Below are positions 1-7,892 of a stretch of 64,000 bases of DNA, piece by piece (positions within the stretch are counted from its first letter, which is position 1; each line of letters opens with the position of its first letter). The position numbers were made by a program, and so were the translations under genes. The DNA is taken from NCBI GenBank assembly GCA_036480375.1, contig JAZGGI010000024.1, positions 62,001 to 126,000 on the forward strand, in the 5' to 3' direction. Source of the stretch: Candidatus Zixiibacteriota bacterium. GTDB lineage: Bacteria; Zixibacteria; MSB-5A5; GN15; JAAZOE01. Under the pieces are notes generated by a model, which had not been told where the DNA came from, searched no databases, and worked only from the letters and a program-made list of their open reading frames with translations.

Positions 1-1
1 T

Positions 2-76
2 CTTTTCTCAACCCATCCGCCGGTGGCTGAGAGAGTCAAACGGTTGGAAGCGATGGCAATGGGAACACTAAATTAA
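2..76 (+). CDS. C-terminal tail of an M48/HtpX-like zinc metalloprotease (partial, 5' end outside window)
   Basis: The first bases read in frame to a TAA stop at 74-76. The 24 residues begin LFSTHPPVAERVKRLEAM, which matches the 'STHPP..eRi..L' ending typical of M48/HtpX membrane peptidases, where it follows the catalytic domain. Only the tail is visible, so activity cannot be judged. The next gene starts 33 bases downstream on the same strand, so the two may be co-transcribed. The identification rests on one short motif. Confidence 0.6.
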   Translation, partial: LFSTHPPVAERVKRLEAMAMGTLN

Positions 77-109
77 GGAGATTCTAAGCGGCTATTTATC
101 GGCCCGCCT

Positions 110-1402
110 ATGGACAGATCGATTTTAGAGCTTAGCGCCATATTGGTTTTAATCTTGGCCAACGGTTTTTTCGCGGCTTCTGAGTTTGCCCTTATAGCCT
201 CGCGCAAAAGTCTCCTGAAAAACTGGGCTAGGAAAGGCGATACCCGAGCCGCTCGTACTCGGGATTTTATAGCGCGCCCGGATAAATTTCTGGCCACCAT
301 CCAGGTCGGTATAACATTTGTTGCTACTCTGGCGGGTGTCTTCAGCGGCGCGACACTGGTTCAGTATCTTGTTCCGTCTCTTCAAAAAATCCCAATAGAG
401 ATCATTCAAAACGCCGCCGGGCCGATTGCGATTGGGATTGTCGTTATTGTAATTTCGTTTTTGTCCATTGTCATCGGCGAACTGATTCCCAAGTATATCG
501 CTCTGGCCGCTCCCGAAAAAATCGCCATCTTAGTTACCCGACCGATTTCAATATTTTCAAAACTGAGTTTCTTCGTCGTTACTTTTCTCACCGGTTCGGC
601 GAGATTTATCCTGAGGATTTTCGGATTTTCAAAAACTCAGGAGAGGACCGGCATTACCGAAGAAGAAATCAATATCCTGATTTCCGAGGGCATCGAAAAA
701 GGTGTCTTCGATAAAACCGAACAGAAACTCATTAAATCTGTTTTTGATTTTTCGGATATCACCGTTCGGCAATCGATGACGCCCCGCGTCGATTTTATCA
801 GCATCAGGCTGGATTGGCCCAGAGAAAAAATCGTCAAGGTTATGACCACTCACGGATATTCCCGCTACCCCGTGTTTCGGGAATCTTTGGATCGCATAGA
901 GGGCATTATCTATACTAAAGATTTGATATCTTTCATGGTTCATGATGAAATGATTATCCTGAAAGATATCATCCGCAAACCTCTATTCGTGCCCGATTCA
1001 ATGCCTCTAACCGTTCTACTCCGGAAATTCCAAAAAAAGAAAATACATATCGCGATCGTGCTTGATGAATTCGGGGGTACCGCCGGTCTGATTACGCTCG
1101 AAGATATTCTTGAAGAAATCGTCGGCGAAATACAGGATGAGCATGATACCGCCCAGCCGGAATTTGTTGCCCATTCCGATAAAATGGCCTGTGTTGCGGC
1201 TTCTCTCCGACCGGATGAACTGAACGAATCATTTGATCTCCAAATGCCGGAAGAGATTTCAGATACGATCGGCGGTTTTATTATTGAGAATCTGAACCAT
1301 CGGCCGCAATTGGGAGATGAAGTAATATACGATAAAATCCAATTTAAAATTCTTGAAATGGACAGCGGGCGAATAAAGCGAGTTCAGGTGAGGAAACTTT
1401 AA
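110..1402 (+). CDS. CNNM/CorC (HlyC) family membrane protein with CBS pair
   Basis: This 430-residue protein has the usual three-part architecture of the family. An N-terminal DUF21/CNNM transmembrane region with about four hydrophobic segments covers residues 1-195. A CBS-domain pair covers roughly 210-335 and includes a MTPRVD motif and a GIIYTKDL motif. A C-terminal CorC_HlyC domain covers roughly 345-428. Such proteins are integral membrane proteins linked to Mg2+/Co2+ efflux; the older 'hemolysin' label is historical. Length is normal and nothing is missing. A gap of 27 bases separates it from the DedA gene on the same strand, so they are probably one transcript. The transport substrate cannot be told from sequence. 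Confidence 0.85.
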   Translation: MDRSILELSAILVLILANGFFAASEFALIASRKSLLKNWARKGDTRAARTRDFIARPDKFLATIQVGITFVATLAGVFSGATLVQYLVPSLQKIPIEIIQNAAGPIAIGIVVIVISFLSIVIGELIPKYIALAAPEKIAILVTRPISIFSKLSFFVVTFLTGSARFILRIFGFSKTQERTGITEEEINILISEGIEKGVFDKTEQKLIKSVFDFSDITVRQSMTPRVDFISIRLDWPREKIVKVMTTHGYSRYPVFRESLDRIEGIIYTKDLISFMVHDEMIILKDIIRKPLFVPDSMPLTVLLRKFQKKKIHIAIVLDEFGGTAGLITLEDILEEIVGEIQDEHDTAQPEFVAHSDKMACVAASLRPDELNESFDLQMPEEISDTIGGFIIENLNHRPQLGDEVIYDKIQFKILEMDSGRIKRVQVRKL

Positions 1403-1429
1403 TTTTGATTATCAGGCGATTGAAATAAA

Positions 1430-2050
1430 ATGATAGAAAATCTGCTCGAGATATTTTTGCTCCTTGGATATACCGGTATCGTGGTTCTGATGCTCCTCGA
1501 AAGTTCCTTTTTCCCATTTCCCAGTGAAATCGTTATGATCCCTGCCGGAGTTCTGGCGGCCCAGGGACAAATGGATCCCTGGCTTGCTATCTTTATGGGT
1601 ATTTTGGGAAGCTGGCTGGGAGCGCTTCTGAATTATTATCTGGCGGTCTGGCTGGGACGGCCTTTTATCAACAGGTACGGGAAATTTATATTTTTACCGC
1701 CTCAGCGTTTTATTAAAGTCGAAACCTTTTTCAGGGAACATGGAGAAATTTCTACTTTTACGGGACGACTGATTCCGGCGGTCAGACAATATATTTCTTT
1801 CCCGGCGGGATTGGCTCGCATGGATATCGGAAGGTTTTTGTTATTTACCGGCCTCGGCGCCGGTATCTGGGTTGCCATACTTGTTTGGATTGGATATGTA
1901 GCGGGCAAGCAATTGGAAAATATCAACGAGGAATCGATAAAAGCCCTGTGGCATCAGTATTCTTCTGAAATTACTTTCGGTTTGATCGGCTTCTGCGTTA
2001 TCCTTATAAGTTTCTATATTTTCTGGCACCGAAGAAAAAAGAAAAAGTAA
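1430..2050 (+). CDS. DedA family membrane protein
   Basis: This 206-residue protein has DedA/SNARE-associated hallmarks. The N-terminal stretch carries ESSFFPFPSEIVMIPAG, a central stretch carries FTGRLIPAVRQYISFPAG, and there are several hydrophobic segments and a basic C-terminal tail (HRRKKKK). The conserved E, the F-x-G-R and the proline-containing re-entrant segment are present. DedA proteins act in the inner membrane in proton-motive-force-dependent lipid carrier recycling and membrane homeostasis; the exact substrate is not predictable here. It follows the CNNM gene closely on the same strand. Confidence 0.88.
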   Translation: MIENLLEIFLLLGYTGIVVLMLLESSFFPFPSEIVMIPAGVLAAQGQMDPWLAIFMGILGSWLGALLNYYLAVWLGRPFINRYGKFIFLPPQRFIKVETFFREHGEISTFTGRLIPAVRQYISFPAGLARMDIGRFLLFTGLGAGIWVAILVWIGYVAGKQLENINEESIKALWHQYSSEITFGLIGFCVILISFYIFWHRRKKKK

Positions 2051-2097
2051 ATGGTCAATCCCGAGTTTTATCTTAAGTCGAGTAAGTGAATCATCAA

Positions 2098-2250
2098 ATG
2101 CCGTCACCCATTAATAAATTTAAGAAAATCACAATACAAGAAATCCTTGGCGCGATTCAGGAATACGATAAAAACAAAATTTCACTCTCGGTATTGGAAA
2201 AAAGACGTACTTTCATACCCTTAACTTCGCATTTGTTTGATTTTCCATAA
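2098..2250 (+). CDS. Small ORF of 50 codons, possible gene fragment
   Basis: An ATG at 2098 opens a 50-codon frame ending in TAA at 2248-2250. It is lysine-rich, with a segment ITIQEILGAIQEYDKNK that looks like real protein rather than random sequence. No ribosome binding site is evident. It may be the start of a longer gene cut short by a later deletion. I do not recognise a family. The rest of 2051-2353 holds nothing I can name. Confidence 0.22.
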   Translation: MPSPINKFKKITIQEILGAIQEYDKNKISLSVLEKRRTFIPLTSHLFDFP

Positions 2251-2353
2251 TCCATATACTAACTAATCTCAACCCCTGTGTACAGATTCATCTGGGAAAT
2301 CCGGGTTTAATATTGCCTGATACCTAATTCTACATTCTTCTGCTCCCCATTAT

Positions 2354-3022
2354 CTAATACCTAAGCAGAACGGATACCAATACCCCGGAAAATCTTTTCT
2401 CCTTGTTGAAATCCACGAACCAGCACAGCCCGAATCCCCATTGTCTAAGTGGCGTCCAGTACACTTGTGCTTCAACTGGAAAAGCGATAGCGTTGTAGGT
2501 AATTTTTTCGTATATGGTCTCCGTGTGTAAAAAGCTCATCTCGTGGGAAATCAGCTCCCCGTGCCGGACTCCTTCTAACACACTCAATCCGCCTGAGAGA
2601 GAAACCATGAATTTGGCACTCTTAGTGAACCAGCCATAGAGCACGCCATAGTCCCGGGTATTTTCCAGCGGCCTGATCTTACTTGTCCCAATGCCCGAGA
2701 TATTTCCTTCTTTGTCATCCTGCCATGCGCAAATGAACCTGCCGGTTAGAATGCCCCTCCACACACGTTGAGAATAGCCAACCCTGAAAGCGCCAGAGCC
2801 AGCATCTGGCGCATGACTTGAACTGGTACCGATTCCTAAACTGAACCAGTGCATTTTCTCATCAGGAGGATCTGCAGGCTGCGAAGACTCTTCAGCGGAA
2901 GAAGATATTGAGGCGAACAGCAGGCAGAAACAGATCCCCCAGGCAAGGTTTCTCAGCCGGATCAGATCGACGGCAGGGATCACGTGAAAAAGTCCGGCAG
3001 CATTTTGAATAAGTCCAAACAT
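2354..3022 (-). CDS. Hypothetical secreted protein, outer-membrane beta-barrel-like
   Basis: The start is placed at the ATG at 3022 because GGGAG lies eight bases upstream; the open frame extends further 5' without a better site. The 222-residue product has an N-terminal hydrophobic segment (about residues 23-42) ending in a small-residue stretch that could be a signal peptide. The rest has alternating hydrophobic/aromatic strands (for example FRVGYSQRVWRGILTGRFICAW) and an aromatic C-terminus (VLLRY). That pattern suits a small outer-membrane barrel. No named family is recognised. It lies alone between the DedA gene and the accessory stretch, on the opposite strand to DedA. Confidence 0.5.
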   Translation of the reverse strand: MFGLIQNAAGLFHVIPAVDLIRLRNLAWGICFCLLFASISSSAEESSQPADPPDEKMHWFSLGIGTSSSHAPDAGSGAFRVGYSQRVWRGILTGRFICAWQDDKEGNISGIGTSKIRPLENTRDYGVLYGWFTKSAKFMVSLSGGLSVLEGVRHGELISHEMSFLHTETIYEKITYNAIAFPVEAQVYWTPLRQWGFGLCWFVDFNKEKRFSGVLVSVLLRY

Positions 3023-3390
3023 AATGAAATCTCCCGTTTTGAGAATATAAGACACTTCTTTTGTCCAGGACATAAGTAGCCCGCGCTTGCAGTTCCGAAA
3101 GGCTACTCCCCGCTCCCTCATTACTGTTTCCATGATCAACCTCGAGTTTGTCTCGTCTCGGCCTAACAATAATTAACCGAGATTTCCCATATAGGGATTC
3201 AAAAACACGGTTTGTCCCTTTGTATTTTGAATATACAAAAGTCTCCTGGAATTGGCAATAATTTACCCGCTTACTCCCCCGCACACCCCACCTGTGGCGG
3301 GTCACCGCCTTTGAAGACATAGTTTATTAGATACACGGATTCACGCACGTTTGTCTCACAATCGCCGTAAAAAAATAAATTATCCTCAGG

Positions 3391-3651
3391 TTGTGTTACA
3401 CCCGGTTAATTCCAGATTATGCCGTGCGACTGCCGTCATTTTTATGGGAAGAACCATTTGAACGGGGAACACGCTTTGCTATTTACAGATTGATAATTAA
3501 TATGCCGGAATTGCACAGCTTGTTTATTGATTACCTTGATGAATATATAAAATCACTGAAATCGGATAATGAATTTATTCGCGACTATCGGAAATTTGAA
3601 CGAGATCCAACTGCCTCAATGATTACTTCAACTGATTCTCAAGCAAGCTGA
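3391..3651 (+). CDS. Short ORF of unknown nature, possibly a gene remnant
   Basis: The frame opens with TTG and encodes 86 residues. The middle (RGTRFAIYRLIINMPELH followed by LFIDYLDEYIKSLK) looks protein-like and helical, but there is no convincing ribosome binding site. Its last codons run into the decayed YkgJ fragment on the other strand, so the C-terminal residues are probably accidental. It may be the end of a gene whose 5' part is lost. The surrounding bases 3023-3390 show no other gene. Confidence 0.22.
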   Translation: MCYTRLIPDYAVRLPSFLWEEPFERGTRFAIYRLIINMPELHSLFIDYLDEYIKSLKSDNEFIRDYRKFERDPTASMITSTDSQAS

Positions 3652-3712
3652 CGTGGGCCAGAGCGGCGTCTTTTTTTGCGCCACGTTTAATCAGTTCTTC
3701 GATGACATCTCG
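3623..3712 (-). pseudogene. Decayed 3'-end fragment of a YkgJ-family gene homologous to the intact copy ending at 6433
   Basis: Read on the minus strand, this stretch encodes about 30 residues ending LIKRGAKKDAALAHVSLL, then ENQLK and TAA. The last 17 residues are identical to the C-terminus of the intact gene whose stop is at 6433. Just upstream the residues are similar (DVIEEL against NIIDEL), and an in-frame stop then closes the frame near 3720. Most base differences between the copies are at third codon positions, so both were under protein-level selection before this copy was truncated. It is a relic of a homologous gene rather than a recent duplicate. With the intact end it brackets the AAA+ gene. 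Confidence 0.8.
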
Positions 3713-3733
3713 ATCAAATTAAATAAATATTAA

Positions 3734-6214
3734 TTATCGATCCGGTTGAAAAGATATTTTTACCAAGTCATTATCCTCGGCCTCCGCTAAGTTGAAATTC
3801 ATATCATACCAATCCTGCTCAAGAATGCTAATATGTCTGCTTAATTCTGCATCAGCCGCCAAACCGGTTAATTTGGGTGCGTCTGCGGCTCTGATAATAC
3901 CTTTGACAGGTGGTGTAAATTTATTTACGAATATTTGTAGGCTCCGAATTCCATTTTTGGGACGAATATTGTAAAAGAGTTCCAATATTTTTTTGTCAAC
4001 ATGCGTGATGGGTCCAAAAGACCTCTTAAATTGAAAAATCCCTTGATAAACTAATTCTGTTCTAAGGCTTTTGCTAAGCTTTGCGTTTTTATCCAAACTC
4101 CTTTGACGTTCACTTTCTTCCACTTTATGCTGTATCTGAATGCGGTCTTTTTCTTCAAGGTAATCCAGGTTTAGGATGTGACCGTTAATACGCGATAAAA
4201 AATCTCTGCCTTTGTCAGATTCCGTAAGTGAATCTGCCGGTTTCGTCAGGGCAAATACCCATACGCATGGATCTATTTTATTTGTGTTGCCTTCAATTTT
4301 GAATTCGCCGTCCCACATAGGCCCCAGAAAGAGCCCCAAAGGGTTGTGTCCCTCAATCCTGGCATCGGTCTCATCCATAAATACCAAAACTTTTTTATTA
4401 GTCCGTTTCTGCGTAGAGACAATTACTTTAAATGAATCAATAAGATCCTCGTTTGAAGCCATCTGGGCAATTGAAAACGGCAAATATTCAAAGTCAAAAT
4501 GATCAGATAAACATCGGGCCAGGTAGCTTTTGCCCCAACCCGGTTCGGAAATAAACAGGCAATTGAAAGGAAATTTGGGATTTTCTATTTTACTGAAACT
4601 ATTCAGCGAAGAGATCAGGTTGTTTATTGCAGATCGTTTTGCTCCACCGGGGCATATATAATCTGTCAATGTTCCGCATGACCGCCACACTTGCAATTCA
4701 TCTGTCTGGCGTTGCTCATTCTTATTTCGCAAAATTATTCCCTGTTCTTTTGAAGACCTATTCCAGTCCTCCCAGGATCGTCCATATTTTAAAGCTTGGC
4801 GTTTCGGTTTTTTTGAGGGAGGGGATGATAGAGAATTCCACATAATCACTTGGTCGAATGGCCCGCTAAGCTGATCCGGCTGTTTATCGTGCCAGGCGTC
4901 TGTGCATTCCTGCGTCCAACGATACATATTAGATAAAGCGCGACCGCACAAATCATAGATATTATCTGAATTAGATCCGGCCTCATCCTCATCCGACATC
5001 AGATCCAGATGAATCAGCGAATTGAAGAAAATGGAGGTTCTCCCTACCTGGATCGGCATAATGTCACCTGACGGCGGTGGGATGTAATACATATTGGCGT
5101 CATTTGAGTTATCCGGTCTGCTGGCTGCCAGTGCGGAATTATCTTCAAATAAGATAGCCGCATGCAATGCTTTGGGATATTTATTCTGTTCCTTTCTTTT
5201 ACCATGTTTATATGTATGAAGGCCAAGCATGTCGCCCATCGCCTCAAGAGCCCCTCGACCCAAATAAGCCCCATGACGATAACGACGGATACCGTATTGA
5301 TACTTAATTAATTGTTCGTCTTTGATAATTAGTCTTAATTTCTTTTTCCTTTTTTTAAGATAGTTTAACCATGATGGTTCTGCACGCTTCAAGCGAACAT
5401 ACCATTTCTTATCTTTATATTTCTCATACAGAATTTCTATCACCTTATCATTTATAACTCCTTTTCCATGATCGACTATGACCACGGCTTCAACATCCTT
5501 TATTTCTTTTATAATATCTTTTATCCTTTTGTCGGGTAGTTTGCTTTCGTCAATTTCTAATTTCCAGTCAAATCGATAAAGTAATTCGGGCTGATCTCCG
5601 CCGAATCCCTCATATATGCGAAAAATCCGATTTGTGGATGAGTGATTAGAGTTTTCTTCGTTAAATAGATTTATCATTTCCAGATGATCCTGCAACTCAC
5701 AAGGACAATCATCATAGGGACAGATTCGTCTGAGCTTTGCCTTAGAATTATTATCGTCAGGTTTATAATGGTCAGGAACCTTGAGCCCTTCCAATTTGTA
5801 TGGATTCATACTTTTATCACGGTGTTTTTTGGGGCATAATACGCATTCAATAATTTCGTTATCACGAGGATTCCAGGCGCTAACGCCTAAAAGTTCATAT
5901 TTCTTTAATAATGGATTTTCTTCTTCCTCTTCTAAATTTTCGGATCTGCCCGGCCCATATAATATTTTCAATGAATTTCCGACACCGCACAAACTAAAAA
6001 TCATGCTTTTCGGCCCCTCCAGGTAACTTATGTAATGATGCTTACCCACATTGGTGCTACTATAACTTTCGTGCTTGGCCATAAGCCAATTTTCATCAAT
6101 AAAAAGATCCCCAATTACAAGGATTTTTTTCTTATTTTTTTCCATAGAAACATTTTTATCCTTTTGCATATCTATTTGTAAAGAGTTGGTTTTATTATTG
6201 GTTTTTTTTGCCAT
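3734..6214 (-). CDS. Large AAA+ ATPase with an N-terminal degenerate PfkB/ribokinase-like region
   Basis: The ATG at 6214 is preceded by GGGAGG at good spacing, giving 826 residues. The N-terminal part resembles a ribokinase/PfkB fold: KKILVIGDLFIDEN near residues 29-42, CGVGNSLKIL near 76-85, and AVVIVDHGKGVIND near 243-256. The C-terminal catalytic GAGD loop of sugar kinases is not seen; the matching place reads QVGRTSIFFNSL (about 389-400), so the kinase is probably inactive. A Cys set (C-x2-C, then C-x4-C-x-C at about 124-172) could bind metal. The C-terminal part is an AAA+ module with Walker A SEPGWGKS (about 556-563), Walker B VLVFMDETD (about 610-618) and a possible arginine-bearing segment GRDFLSR. 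It is AT-richer than its neighbours, is monocistronic and lies between two versions of a YkgJ gene end. The function is unknown; regulation or defence are possibilities only. Confidence 0.75.
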   Translation of the reverse strand: MAKKTNNKTNSLQIDMQKDKNVSMEKNKKKILVIGDLFIDENWLMAKHESYSSTNVGKHHYISYLEGPKSMIFSLCGVGNSLKILYGPGRSENLEEEEENPLLKKYELLGVSAWNPRDNEIIECVLCPKKHRDKSMNPYKLEGLKVPDHYKPDDNNSKAKLRRICPYDDCPCELQDHLEMINLFNEENSNHSSTNRIFRIYEGFGGDQPELLYRFDWKLEIDESKLPDKRIKDIIKEIKDVEAVVIVDHGKGVINDKVIEILYEKYKDKKWYVRLKRAEPSWLNYLKKRKKKLRLIIKDEQLIKYQYGIRRYRHGAYLGRGALEAMGDMLGLHTYKHGKRKEQNKYPKALHAAILFEDNSALAASRPDNSNDANMYYIPPPSGDIMPIQVGRTSIFFNSLIHLDLMSDEDEAGSNSDNIYDLCGRALSNMYRWTQECTDAWHDKQPDQLSGPFDQVIMWNSLSSPPSKKPKRQALKYGRSWEDWNRSSKEQGIILRNKNEQRQTDELQVWRSCGTLTDYICPGGAKRSAINNLISSLNSFSKIENPKFPFNCLFISEPGWGKSYLARCLSDHFDFEYLPFSIAQMASNEDLIDSFKVIVSTQKRTNKKVLVFMDETDARIEGHNPLGLFLGPMWDGEFKIEGNTNKIDPCVWVFALTKPADSLTESDKGRDFLSRINGHILNLDYLEEKDRIQIQHKVEESERQRSLDKNAKLSKSLRTELVYQGIFQFKRSFGPITHVDKKILELFYNIRPKNGIRSLQIFVNKFTPPVKGIIRAADAPKLTGLAADAELSRHISILEQDWYDMNFNLAEAEDNDLVKISFQPDR

Positions 6215-6432
6215 GATATCCTCCCGCACCTATTATCCCCAAATGGAATTATTGAAAGACCTAATTAAAATACTATTTATGATTTGAAAGTCAAGGAGAC
6301 GAAACAATTGTTTTTATTAAAGTTATAGAAATTATTTTTATGAAAATCAATTGTGGATTGTAGATAATATATAGGGAGTGAGGCGCTTTACTTTGCCGAA
6401 CAATTACACAGGTGTCCCCGGCGCAGTTTATG

Positions 6433-7503
6433 CTATTTCAGCTGATTCTCAAGCAAGCTGACATGGGCCAAAGCGGCATCTTTTTTTACACCTCGCTTGA
6501 TCAATTCATCAATAATATTTTTCTTCGGCATTCCATCCGCGAATAGTCTCGTGACATGAATTGAAAGTTCTACCGGTGATGTCACGCCTTCGACAAATTT
6601 CCAATTGGTGTTATTGGCAATGGCTTTTTGTTCCTCAGAGAACCCGCCAAACGCCGCCCGCCATTTGGGAACCGGGACGATGTCATTCATATCGGAAGCC
6701 ATTTTCTTTTTGCTGACTTCCAGCGCTTGTGATTTGATTTTCATCGTCTGTTCGCCAAAAATAGCGAATTTAATCCAGTCAAACGCGAATTTCAAAAGTT
6801 TAATATCGTCTGACTTAAGCTGCTCAACCAACTCATTTTCGATTTCAATTTTATCTAAAAAACTGCTCTTGAAGACAAAATCCCGGAACTTATCAATATT
6901 ATAGCAGGCTGTGAAAAACATCTCCATCCGCTTGGGATCGATGTGATTCCCTTTTTCAAAGAAATCGCTGAGACTTATTTCTTTGAACCAGTTTCCATAT
7001 TCATTGTATTCTTCAATACCCTGGTCGGCCAGCCATTCACCGACGGTGATAGTATTATCTTCGTTGTGACCTTTGCAGGTCTCCTCCTTAAGCAGAAAAA
7101 AGAAGTCTCTCTCATTGTCCGTCTGGTCGGCTTTGGGCGATGCCAATCCCAAAGGATACATGCGGCATGGCCAGGGGCGATCTTCGTAAACCGTACATCC
7201 CTGCTCAGCGACAAACGGACACGATTTCTTCTCATTGTCCTCCATTTTGAGAAGCAGTACCGGGTATTTAGCGTTCTCGTCAAACGGAGAAATTGTATAG
7301 CGTGAAAGAAATTCACCCGAGGTTATCCCTAGGCGATTTTTAAGACGAATAATATCATAAGAAGTCAGAAAGATATTCACGTCCCCGCAACAATCATTAA
7401 AACAGGGAACATCCTTATGACATTTAAAGCAAAATTCGCTTTTCTCATCCATACGCGGATAGTCTTCGAGTATCGCTTTCTTGAGATTTTCAATTTCCCG
7501 CAT
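6433..7503 (-). CDS. YkgJ-family cysteine-cluster protein
   Basis: This 356-residue protein carries the YkgJ (PF03692) Cys-rich region in its first 140 residues: C25, C28, C34, C38 and C39, then CPFVAEQGC and PWPCRMYPLG. The family is thought to chelate zinc or an iron-sulfur centre. The C-terminal 200 residues are helical and not assigned. The start is three bases after the stop of the zinc-ribbon gene, so the two are co-transcribed, downstream of the sat-aprB-aprA terminator. Proximity to aprBA suggests a role linked to sulfate reduction, but this is inference. The 3' end is represented again, in decayed form, at 3623-3712. Confidence 0.8.
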   Translation of the reverse strand: MREIENLKKAILEDYPRMDEKSEFCFKCHKDVPCFNDCCGDVNIFLTSYDIIRLKNRLGITSGEFLSRYTISPFDENAKYPVLLLKMEDNEKKSCPFVAEQGCTVYEDRPWPCRMYPLGLASPKADQTDNERDFFFLLKEETCKGHNEDNTITVGEWLADQGIEEYNEYGNWFKEISLSDFFEKGNHIDPKRMEMFFTACYNIDKFRDFVFKSSFLDKIEIENELVEQLKSDDIKLLKFAFDWIKFAIFGEQTMKIKSQALEVSKKKMASDMNDIVPVPKWRAAFGGFSEEQKAIANNTNWKFVEGVTSPVELSIHVTRLFADGMPKKNIIDELIKRGVKKDAALAHVSLLENQLK

Positions 7504-7506
7504 TAT

Positions 7507-7779
7507 CTATTCTCCATCTTCAACAATGGCGTCTTTATGGGCATCGGGCGACCAGACCGGCAGCGGACCTTTCTGACCGGTGACGGGATCGTAACGATGA
7601 CGATAGGAGGCATATTGATTATATTCTGTCCTCATTCGTTCCCAGCCTCTAACATAATATCCGCACTCGTCATTGAAACAGACGTATTGCGGGTGATCAC
7701 CCCAGGTTGATTGCTCCGGGGGAGCCCATTTTTTCATCGGTTGACCGCAATGCGGACAATTTGTATCTTTGTTTTCCAT
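7507..7779 (-). CDS. Small zinc-ribbon protein
   Basis: This 90-residue protein has two cysteine pairs, C8-x2-C11 and C34-x4-C39, in an arrangement like the ogr/Delta-type zinc ribbon. Between them lie W and P residues, and the C-terminal half is rich in Tyr, Arg and Asp without membrane segments. It is probably a cytoplasmic metal-binding protein. It lies 113 bases downstream of aprA, beyond a strong terminator, and is followed directly by the YkgJ gene. No reaction can be assigned. Confidence 0.7.
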   Translation of the reverse strand: MENKDTNCPHCGQPMKKWAPPEQSTWGDHPQYVCFNDECGYYVRGWERMRTEYNQYASYRHRYDPVTGQKGPLPVWSPDAHKDAIVEDGE

Positions 7780-7821
7780 AATCCCAATATACTCAAAAAA
7801 TCCGGTTTAGATTACAAATAA

Positions 7822-7849
7822 AATCCTCCGGGCCTGGGCCCGGAGGATT
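7822..7849 (-). terminator. Intrinsic terminator of the sat-aprB-aprA unit
   Basis: A perfect 13-bp inverted repeat (AATCCTCCGGGCC / GGCCCGGAGGATT) with a two-base centre lies 43 bases past the aprA stop. On the minus strand it is followed by TTATTTGT. It separates aprA from the zinc-ribbon and YkgJ genes. Confidence 0.85.
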
Positions 7850-7892
7850 AATTGTCGCGTATCGTGCCGAAATTAAACTATCCAACTTCGAC

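Noticed and set aside
3391-6432. Insertion sequence or phage around the AAA+ gene
   Set aside because: No transposase, integrase, terminal inverted repeats or phage gene could be seen; only the gene-end relic supports a past rearrangement.
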